Shown one piece after another: positions 1 to 5,287 of a stretch of 7,941 nt of DNA. The notes beneath the pieces were generated by a model. That model searched no databases and was not told the DNA's origin. It saw nothing but the letters and a program-made list of their open reading frames with translations. The position numbers and the translations under genes are program-made. Source of the stretch: Anaerolinea sp. (GTDB lineage Bacteria; Chloroflexota; Anaerolineae; JAAEKA01); the NCBI GenBank assembly GCA_014879765.1, contig JACSRL010000398.1, forward strand, positions 1 to 7,941, read 5' to 3'. Position 1 is the first letter of the stretch. Every line of letters begins with the position of its first letter.

Positions 1-48
1 TCAACCCTCGGATCGAGTAGGCGCAGCCGTAACGAGATCAACGTTTGG

Positions 49-68
49 CCCGCCGGCTGAGCAGTTAC
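49..68 (-). repeat. Partial copy of dispersed palindromic repeat (copy 1)
   Basis: The 14-mer GGCTGAGCAGTTAC lies at 55-68 and recurs exactly at 127-140. Reading 49-64 on the minus strand also gives an exact 16-nt match to 4010-4025, inside the palindrome at 4006-4033. This copy lacks the second palindrome arm, so it looks like a half or decayed element upstream of the CHAT gene. Confidence 0.5.
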
Positions 69-126
69 GACAGAATTACCTCCGACGACGTTGCTGCAAA
101 CGCTGATTCAAGTGCCTGGCGCCTGT

Positions 127-140
127 GGCTGAGCAGTTAC
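127..140 (-). repeat. 14-nt repeat abutting the CHAT start (copy 2)
   Basis: This is an exact second copy of GGCTGAGCAGTTAC, starting 72 bp after the first and ending one base before the ATG at 142. Its reverse complement differs by one base from 4006-4019. It occupies the place where a ribosome binding site would be expected and contains no Shine-Dalgarno-like sequence. Confidence 0.5.
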
Positions 141-141
141 C

Positions 142-2433
142 ATGAAACTAGATGATAGCCGCCGTCTGGCGACGAACCGCCAAAGCAGACCGCTGATTGA
201 AGCTCGACCGTTACACGATTATCCTATGCCTACACCGCACCCGGATCTCATCCAACCTTTCCTCGATGCCGTGCGCCTGCGCCATCTGGATCGCTGTGAG
301 GCGATCCTGGCCGAGTTGCGCGTGCTGGCGGCAAGCGATGCCCATCTGGCGGACTGGACGCGTTACTTCGCGGGCATCCTGGCCAACGAGCGGGACAACG
401 ACCTGGCCGCGGCCGAGCGCATCTTCCTCGACCTGCTGGACAGCCAACCCGATCTGGAGCTGCAAGGCCGGCTTTGCCTGGCGCTGGCGGTCACCTGTCG
501 CCGTCAGGACCGCCTGCACGACTGCATCGCCTTCTGCCGGCGCTGCGAGGCCTGTTACGCGGCGCTGGGCGACCCGGCCGGCCAGGCCAAGGCGCTGAGG
601 CAGATGGCCATTGCCCTGACAGTGGGCTTCGACCAGAGCCTGTTTGGCGCCGAGGTCTTGCCGCAGGTCATCGCCGCGTGCCGCCAGGCGTTGGATCTGC
701 TGCAAGCGGCCCCGAACACCGACGAGAACCGCTGGGTGGCCGGCACCCTCTGGAACGAGATCGGCACCGTCCATCGGATGCAGCGCCAGTGGGACGAGGC
801 CACCGAGGCCTATCAGCGCTACCTGGCCATCAACGAAGCGTTGGGCTTCCACCTGGGCATGGGCATGGCCTATGGCAACCTGGGCGAGCTGCTGGTCAAG
901 CTGGGGCCGGAGCACTGGCCGGAGGCCGAAAACGCCTTTCGCCAGTCGCTGGAGATCGCCCGCGCCAACCATGATCACAGCCAGGAGCTGGACTCGCTGG
1001 CCAATCTGGCGCATCTGCACCAGCAGCAAGGCCGGTGGGAGGAGGCGCTGGCTGCCAACCGCGCCGCCATCGCATTGATCGACACCCTGCGGGCGGGCGT
1101 GTCGACCGAGGCGGCGCGCGCCGGCTTCTTCGCCACCGTCACCGAGACCTTCGCCAACGCAGTGCTGGCAGCAGTGGCCGCCGGCCAGCCCGACGAGGCG
1201 TTGCATCTGGCGGAACAGGCGCGCGCGCGGGCCTTTCTGGACCTGCTGGCATCGGCCGGCGCCGGCAACCAGTTGCGGGCGGCCGGCGTGTTGACGGCCA
1301 GCCAGATCCGCCAGGCGCTGGCCCCGGACGAGGCGCTGCTGGCCTACTTCACCACCGGCCTGATGGCCGCGCCGATCCGCCGCGCCGCGGCCGATCTGGA
1401 TCGCCACCGGTTTCCGCCCGCCAGCACGTTGATCTTCGTCGTCACGCGTGAGGGCGTCAAGGTGATCGCCGGCGACATGTCGCCCAACGATCTTCAGCCG
1501 CGGCGGCTGGCTGGGGCCGCTGAACGCCATTTCTTGCAGCCGTCCGTCCGTCGCACCCTGTACGACCGGCTGATCGCGCCGGCGGCCAGCCTGCTGGCCG
1601 GCAAACGCCGGCTGCTGATCGTCCCGCACGGCCCGCTGCACTACGTGCCCTTTCAGGCGCTCATCGCGCCCGACGGCGAGACGCTGCAGCGGCCCGGCGG
1701 GCCGGCGCTGGTCTATGGCCCGTCGGCCAGCGTGCTCTTCCGGGCACGCGCCGCCAGACCAGCGGAAGCGCCAGCCGCCCCCAGGGTCTGGGAGCTGCCC
1801 TGCCTGGCCCTGGGCTTCGATGGCGAGACCGGCCAGCGGCTGCGCTTCGCCGAGGAGGAGGCCGGCCGCATCGCCGCGCTGCTGGGGGGCGAGGCGCTGA
1901 CCGGGCCGGCCGGCAAGCGGGAGGCGCTTTTCCAGCGCGGCCCGGCTGCCCGCTATCTGCACATCTCCTGCCACGGCCAGTTCGACCCGGCCGCGCCGCT
2001 GGAGTCCTTCCTGCACCTGGGCGCCGGCGAGAAGCTGACCGCGCAGCAGGTGCTGGAGGGGCCGCGCCTGAGCTGCAACCTGGTCACCCTCAGCGCCTGC
2101 GAAAGCGGGCTGAGCCAGGTGTACCGCGGTGACGAGCTGATGGGGCTGGTGCGGGCCTTCCTGGCTGCCGGCGCGCCGGCCGTCCTGGCGACGCTGTGGC
2201 GGGTGGATGAGCGCTCGACGCGGCTGCTGATGGAGCAGTTCTACCGGCTGGTGAGTGCCGGGACGGGCTTTGCCACGGCCTTGCAGCAGGCGCAGCTCTA
2301 TCTGCGCACCCTCAGCCGAAAGGAGGCGCTGGCCCTGCTGGGCGGCGACGCCTGCGACGCGGGCTGGGCCGAGCAGCCCTTCGCTGATCCCTTCTACTGG
2401 GCGCCGTTTATCCTGATCGACGGCGGCCGATGA
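142..2433 (+). CDS. TPR-CHAT domain protein, caspase-like cysteine protease
   Basis: This is a predicted cytoplasmic caspase-like peptidase of the CHAT (caspase HetF associated with TPRs) family, 763 aa, with no signal peptide or membrane segment. The first ~390 residues are helical repeats; recognisable TPRs lie at roughly 195-310. They are followed by the ARAFLDLLAS helix typical of the junction in this family. The CHAT domain runs from about 394 to the end. The His box is HISCHG, with catalytic H611, and the Cys box is SACESG, with C653. The end, DPFYWAPFILI, is the usual CHAT C-terminus, so the gene is complete. The TPRs probably bind a partner that controls the protease. The gene converges on the anti-sigma gene with a 21-bp gap. 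Start: neither ATG 142 nor ATG 226 has a Shine-Dalgarno. Codons 1-28 lack the strong G/C third-position bias of the rest, so 226 (MPTPHPDLIQ) may be the true start. Substrate unknown. Confidence 0.9.
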   Translation: MKLDDSRRLATNRQSRPLIEARPLHDYPMPTPHPDLIQPFLDAVRLRHLDRCEAILAELRVLAASDAHLADWTRYFAGILANERDNDLAAAERIFLDLLDSQPDLELQGRLCLALAVTCRRQDRLHDCIAFCRRCEACYAALGDPAGQAKALRQMAIALTVGFDQSLFGAEVLPQVIAACRQALDLLQAAPNTDENRWVAGTLWNEIGTVHRMQRQWDEATEAYQRYLAINEALGFHLGMGMAYGNLGELLVKLGPEHWPEAENAFRQSLEIARANHDHSQELDSLANLAHLHQQQGRWEEALAANRAAIALIDTLRAGVSTEAARAGFFATVTETFANAVLAAVAAGQPDEALHLAEQARARAFLDLLASAGAGNQLRAAGVLTASQIRQALAPDEALLAYFTTGLMAAPIRRAAADLDRHRFPPASTLIFVVTREGVKVIAGDMSPNDLQPRRLAGAAERHFLQPSVRRTLYDRLIAPAASLLAGKRRLLIVPHGPLHYVPFQALIAPDGETLQRPGGPALVYGPSASVLFRARAARPAEAPAAPRVWELPCLALGFDGETGQRLRFAEEEAGRIAALLGGEALTGPAGKREALFQRGPAARYLHISCHGQFDPAAPLESFLHLGAGEKLTAQQVLEGPRLSCNLVTLSACESGLSQVYRGDELMGLVRAFLAAGAPAVLATLWRVDERSTRLLMEQFYRLVSAGTGFATALQQAQLYLRTLSRKEALALLGGDACDAGWAEQPFADPFYWAPFILIDGGR

Positions 2434-2459
2434 CCTGCGGCAGCCTGCGCTGCCTCAGG
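2434..2459. terminator. Hairpin between convergent genes, likely bidirectional terminator
   Basis: The stem CCTG-c-GGCAGC pairs with GCTGCC-t-CAGG around a CTGC loop. That gives ten pairs with a single C/T mismatch. It starts directly after the CHAT stop codon and reaches into the last two codons of the convergent anti-sigma gene. There is no real T-tract on either side (only CCCTTT on the plus side), so it is not a classic intrinsic terminator but could end or stabilise both transcripts. Confidence 0.5.
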
Positions 2460-3168
2460 CCCTTTCGACCGTGAAGCTGAGCTGGGGCAGAGCGGAGGCC
2501 GGCAGGTCGTCGAAAAGCGCCTTGCCGTAGGGGTCGGTCTCCTGCTGGTCGAGGGTCGCGTCGCCGCGGCGCAGGGTGACGAGGCTGCCGGCCAGATGCG
2601 GCCAGCCGCCGCGGCTGGGGATATCCACCGCCACCTCCACCGTCCACCGCTGCGGATCGCCCCGCTGCGGCTCGGCCTCGATGCGCACAGCCAGATCGTC
2701 CACCGCGTCGGCCAGTTCGTAGCGCAGCCCGACCGGCGCGTCGCTCTTGAGCATGGCCGGCTGTAGGGCTGGCCCTGACAGGCTGGCCAACAGCTCGGCC
2801 GTCCACTGGATCACCAGCCGGCCCAGTCCGTCCAGTCGCCAGGGGCGAGCGGCTGGCTGAGCGGCTGGCGCGGCTGGCCGCGGCGGCAGATAGCTGAAAT
2901 CGAAGGAGGGGGCCACGGGAGGGGGCGCCAGCTTGCCGCTTCGTTCCAGCGCCAGCAGCGCCATCAACTCCTGATAGGTCTGCTGGCAGTCAGCGCAGTG
3001 GTCCAGGTGCGCGGCCACGGCGGGAAAGCGCGTCCCGACCGGCTGGCCGGCCAGATGGGCGTCGACGTAGGCCGCCAACTGCTCCTGGCAGGGCGCGCAG
3101 TCGGGCGCGGACAAATCTTCGTCGAACAAAGCCTGCAAGATCGATTGAACCTGGGAAGCCATCATCAT
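2455..3168 (-). CDS. Soluble zinc-finger anti-sigma-like protein with C-terminal beta domain
   Basis: This is a probable anti-sigma factor for the sigma gene just upstream, 237 aa. The N-terminal part carries a ZAS/zf-HC2-type motif, H54-x3-C58-x2-C61 (HLDHCADC). C24 and C27 lie upstream; C27 could supply the fourth zinc ligand, as in the usual C-x25-H-x3-C-x2-C layout. A Pro/Ala-rich linker covers about 80-110. Residues ~174-237 look like a small beta-sandwich of the carboxypeptidase-regulatory/transthyretin-like kind (VTLRRG, then TDPYGKALFDDLP, then LSFTVE). No membrane helix is visible, unlike most anti-sigma factors, so it should sense a cytoplasmic cue. Three ATG codons stand in a row (3168, 3165, 3162). 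The AAGAGA upstream fits 3162 better by spacing. It is probably co-transcribed with the sigma gene (50-bp gap). The role is inferred from motif and position. Confidence 0.75.
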   Translation of the reverse strand: MMMASQVQSILQALFDEDLSAPDCAPCQEQLAAYVDAHLAGQPVGTRFPAVAAHLDHCADCQQTYQELMALLALERSGKLAPPPVAPSFDFSYLPPRPAAPAAQPAARPWRLDGLGRLVIQWTAELLASLSGPALQPAMLKSDAPVGLRYELADAVDDLAVRIEAEPQRGDPQRWTVEVAVDIPSRGGWPHLAGSLVTLRRGDATLDQQETDPYGKALFDDLPASALPQLSFTVERA

Positions 3169-3218
3169 TCTCTTCGCGTCGTCTCACCGCCAGTGATGCG
3201 GCGACAACGTGATTTCTG

Positions 3219-3899
3219 TCACGCAAACACGGCCAGTGCGCTGCGGTCCAGCCCGGATTGCTCCAGACAGGCGCGCAACTGGCGCTTGGCGCGCTGGATG
3301 ATCAGATAGACCGCGTTGGCGGTGGTGTCCAGCGCCCGCGCCACCGCGTCGGCGCTGACGTCGTCGCCCAGACAGTTGAGCACGGCCAGACGGTAGCGTT
3401 CCGAGAGGCCGGCCAGGCAGCGCTGCACCAGGTCGCACACCTGTTGTTGCTGCGCCTGCCGCACCGGATCGGCCGCGCCGGAGGGATCCGCCAGCTCCAG
3501 AGTCAGCTCAGCCTCGGCGTCGTTGTCGCCGTCGCCGGCCTGGGGCAGGGGGCTGCGGCGCGTCCAGTAGGACTTGCGCAGCTCCATGGCGGCCTGGTTG
3601 CGCACGATCTGCGCCGCCCAGGAGGTGAAGTTGCCGGTGGCGTTGTAGCGGCTGAGCAGGGCAAAGTGGTCGCGCGCCAGCTTCTCCAGCGTCTCCTGGA
3701 CGAAATCCTCGGCCAGCGCGGCCAGCTCCTCGGCAGCGAACTCGGCCAGGCGGTAGAGATCAGTCTGGCGTAGACGCAGATAGTTGTAGGCCACCACGTA
3801 GAGATAGCGGGCCAGGTCTTGGTGCGCCGAGCGTTGGGCATCGTCGCCGCAGTCACCGCAAAGCGCTTGCATCCAGTCAAGATTGCTGCGCCGGGTCAT
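3219..3899 (-). CDS. ECF-type RNA polymerase sigma-70 family sigma factor
   Basis: This protein directs RNA polymerase to a specific promoter set; 226 aa from ATG 3899. Sigma region 2 spans about 24-112, with DFVQETLEKL at 65-74 and the FTSWAAQIVRNQAAMELRK stretch at 91-109, typical of regions 2.2-2.4. An acidic linker (GDGDNDAEAE) starts near 122. Region 4 runs at about 156-212, with LSERYRLAVLNCL and the helix-turn-helix around SADAVARALDTTANAVYLIIQRAKRQL. There is no region 3, so it is ECF-like. Start choice: ATG 3899 has AAAGGG six bases upstream. The longer frame reaches a TTG at 3962 that lies inside the promoter and can be dismissed. Oddity: a C14-x2-C17 pair sits at the N-terminus before region 2. 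It is the first gene of a sigma/anti-sigma pair. The ECF group and target promoters cannot be assigned from sequence alone. Confidence 0.88.
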   Translation of the reverse strand: MTRRSNLDWMQALCGDCGDDAQRSAHQDLARYLYVVAYNYLRLRQTDLYRLAEFAAEELAALAEDFVQETLEKLARDHFALLSRYNATGNFTSWAAQIVRNQAAMELRKSYWTRRSPLPQAGDGDNDAEAELTLELADPSGAADPVRQAQQQQVCDLVQRCLAGLSERYRLAVLNCLGDDVSADAVARALDTTANAVYLIIQRAKRQLRACLEQSGLDRSALAVFA

Positions 3900-3905
3900 G
3901 GGGAT

Positions 3906-3911
3906 CCCTTT
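3906..3911 (-). promoter_or_regulatory. Ribosome binding site of the sigma gene
   Basis: AAAGGG on the minus strand sits six bases before ATG 3899. It decides the start in favour of 3899 over the upstream TTG at 3962. Confidence 0.6.
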
Positions 3912-3950
3912 CGTTGCAATGGAGCGTTCAGGTCGGATCGGAGTGGGGCG

Positions 3951-3979
3951 ATTGTACAACAAGGCCTGTGGCTTGGCAA
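3951..3979 (-). promoter_or_regulatory. Housekeeping-type promoter of the sigma/anti-sigma unit
   Basis: Reading the minus strand, TTGCCA (3979-3974) and TACAAT (3956-3951) are separated by exactly 17 bases. Each matches the sigma-70 -35/-10 consensus at five of six positions. Transcription would start near 3944, giving a leader of about 45 bases before ATG 3899. The unit thus appears to be transcribed by the primary sigma factor rather than only by its own product. Confidence 0.6.
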
Positions 3980-4005
3980 ACGCACTGGAGCGACAATCGA
4001 CGGGC

Positions 4006-4033
4006 GTACCTGCTCAGCCGGCGGGGCAGGTAC
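4006..4033. repeat. Palindromic REP-like element
   Basis: Perfect 8-bp arms GTACCTGC (4006-4013) and GCAGGTAC (4026-4033) enclose a 12-base loop, TCAGCCGGCGGG. The left arm plus loop matches the two partial copies near the window start (49-68 and 127-140). It lies 27 bp upstream of the sigma -35 box and abuts the next inverted-repeat element. Confidence 0.6.
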
Positions 4034-4034
4034 C

Positions 4035-4135
4035 AAATTCAGTAGCTCACGATTTCGGTCTCACGCAAAGGCGCAAAGACCGCAAAGGGCAGCTTTCTTG
4101 GTGCCTTTGTGTGAGAATCGTGGACTACTGAAATT
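4035..4135. repeat. ~101-bp inverted-repeat element with cgcaaag units
   Basis: The outer arms are near-identical inverted copies: AAATTCAGTAG (4035-4045) against 4125-4135, with one mismatch, then a CACGATT block, then TCTCACGCAAAGGC (4059-4072) against 4103-4116, with one mismatch. The left arm carries about five extra bases. The centre repeats cgcaaag units at 8-9 base spacing. It holds no open reading frame of its own and resembles the non-autonomous hairpin elements scattered through many large bacterial genomes. No target-site duplication is evident. It occupies most of the 276-bp gap between the sigma gene and the lipoprotein gene. Confidence 0.6.
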
Positions 4136-4175
4136 GCGTTTACCTGTCACGAACGGTTTTGCGCAGTGCATTGTC

Positions 4176-5192
4176 CTACTGCCCGGCTTGGTTCATCAGC
4201 GATTCTAGAACGTGCCCGGCCAGGTAGGGTTTCAGGACTTGCAAGGCTCGGGCGGGACTGTCGGTGTATGTCACGTGCTCCTGACCGTCGACAGTCACCC
4301 TCCAGGGAACATGATCCTGACCCTGAGATTGCGACTCGAAGCGCACCACCTGATCAGCCGTCGCGATGACCAGCGCGACCGTGGGGTAGTCGTCGGTGTG
4401 GGTGAAGAGCGGCAGATAGGGGCCCGGCTCCAGAGGCGTGCCAGCCAGCACGGCCAGCGCTTCTTGCCACGCCCCCAGTGGCAGGCTGATGGCGGCTGTT
4501 GCGGTGATGGGAGCCGTGTATCCCGCCACCGAGAAATGAGCCATCCCCGTGAGTCCATCGGCGTCGGCGTCCAGGCTGTAGTGCGCCTCGATAGGCGCCA
4601 GCGGGGACAAGCCTGTCCACGAGTCGACAATCGAAACTGAAATGACCTTCCCTGAGTCGATGGCCGCCAGGCTGATCGCATCGACGGGCTGATAGGGCTC
4701 AGCTCTGCCGTCAGGCCCGGCCCTGGTCAAGATCTGGTCGAAGTACCCGTCCAACAGCAGCAGGTTGCTGCGTGGAATCAACGAGGTGACGAACCGAGAG
4801 TCTGTCCAGAACTGCCCATCCTCCAGCACGATCGAACCTGTGATCACGAGACTCGGAACAGCCACGTCAGCGTCGCTCAGATCTTCGTAGCTATAGGTGA
4901 GGGTGAACGCGCCGTGGGCATCGATCTCCATGGTCGGCGCAAAGAACTCTTCCGACGTCCAGGTTCCTGCGAGGGCGCTGAAACCTGTTTCGGCGTCGGT
5001 CGGGACGACAGCAGTCACGGTCGGCGCCGTCGTAGGAACCAATTCTGCATCAGGCACAGGGGGAACGGTGGGTGGGACCACGACTTCTGGCTGCGTAAAG
5101 CACGCGGAGCTTACACCCAGGACGACCAGCATCGTCGTGATCGACACAGCCAGGCGCAGTCTGTTCAGGCAAAGCATCGGTAATCCAGGCAT
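4176..5192 (-). CDS. Putative secreted lipoprotein of unknown function
   Basis: I do not recognise this 338-aa protein. The N-terminus has basic residues (R11, R13), a hydrophobic stretch (about 14-27) and VSSAC with C31 as candidate lipidated cysteine. The lipobox is weak, with Ser at -3. A Pro/Val/Thr-rich spacer follows (about 32-60), as in surface lipoproteins. The mature part is strand-rich. It begins with LAGTWTSEEFF and a run of alternating strands reminiscent of lipocalin-like beta barrels, and ends with a separate segment (PWRVTVDGQEHVTYT, then an ALQVLKPYL helix). Start: ATG 5192 has AGGAG seven bases upstream; a second ATG at 5177 is less well placed. The 87-bp gap behind the STAND gene contains repeats and a possible promoter, so it may be its own transcript. 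GC content is visibly lower than in the flanking genes, hinting at a different origin. Confidence 0.72.
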   Translation of the reverse strand: MPGLPMLCLNRLRLAVSITTMLVVLGVSSACFTQPEVVVPPTVPPVPDAELVPTTAPTVTAVVPTDAETGFSALAGTWTSEEFFAPTMEIDAHGAFTLTYSYEDLSDADVAVPSLVITGSIVLEDGQFWTDSRFVTSLIPRSNLLLLDGYFDQILTRAGPDGRAEPYQPVDAISLAAIDSGKVISVSIVDSWTGLSPLAPIEAHYSLDADADGLTGMAHFSVAGYTAPITATAAISLPLGAWQEALAVLAGTPLEPGPYLPLFTHTDDYPTVALVIATADQVVRFESQSQGQDHVPWRVTVDGQEHVTYTDSPARALQVLKPYLAGHVLESLMNQAGQ

Positions 5193-5199
5193 CTGTTCT

Positions 5200-5204
5200 C
5201 TCCT
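5200..5204 (-). promoter_or_regulatory. Shine-Dalgarno of the lipoprotein gene
   Basis: AGGAG (within AGGAGAGA) is seven bases before ATG 5192. It is the strongest ribosome binding site in the window and supports 5192 over the inner ATG at 5177. Confidence 0.7.
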
Positions 5205-5210
5205 AAATCA

Positions 5211-5226
5211 GATGAGTTTCCTCATC
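5211..5226 (-). promoter_or_regulatory. Leader palindrome with GAAA loop, hairpin or operator
   Basis: On the minus strand GATGAG and CTCATC flank GAAA, a perfect 6-bp stem closed by a GNRA-type tetraloop. It lies six bases upstream of the AGGAG ribosome binding site. As RNA it could form a 5'-end hairpin in the lipoprotein mRNA; as DNA it could be an operator. Confidence 0.4.
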
Positions 5227-5227
5227 A

Positions 5228-5259
5228 AATCAAGCACAAGTCCAGCGAATTGTCCAGCG
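5228..5259 (-). promoter_or_regulatory. Direct repeat overlapping a weak promoter candidate
   Basis: On the minus strand CGCTGGAC occurs twice, separated by AATT (5259-5252 and 5247-5240; 12-bp period). The first copy overlaps a -35-like TGGACA (5256-5251). After 17 bases comes a poor -10-like TTGATT (5233-5228) preceded by TGC. The repeat is certain; the promoter is tentative. Confidence 0.35.
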
Positions 5260-5265
5260 CCAGCG

Positions 5266-5287
5266 GCCCTGAGCCTGTCTCAAGGGC
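5266..5287. repeat. Small hairpin repeat spanning the STAND stop codon
   Basis: GCCCTGAG (5266-5273) pairs with CTCAAGGGC (5279-5287) around CCTGT, with one bulged base. It resembles the widespread dispersed motif CCCTTCGACAGGCTCAGGG, with TGAGA replacing the central CGA. The stop codon and the last two codons of the STAND gene lie within it. No T-tract follows, so it is a doubtful terminator. Confidence 0.45.

Noticed and set aside
211..2016. 601-codon open frame on the minus strand opposite the CHAT gene
   Set aside because: It is an antisense shadow of a strongly GC-biased gene. The composition is Arg/Gly/Gln/Ala-rich with no recognisable domain, while the plus frame has full CHAT motifs.
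3900..3962. N-terminal extension of the sigma factor to TTG 3962
   Set aside because: The TTG lies inside the promoter (between -35 and -10) and has no ribosome binding site. ATG 3899 has one.
4006..4135. Ends of an insertion sequence or attachment site
   Set aside because: No transposase or integrase gene lies between or beside the palindromes, and I see no target-site duplication.
3819..4369. Plus-strand open frames of 67-129 codons over the sigma/lipoprotein gap
   Set aside because: They run through the palindromic repeats and the antisense of the flanking genes, with no start signals and no protein-like composition.
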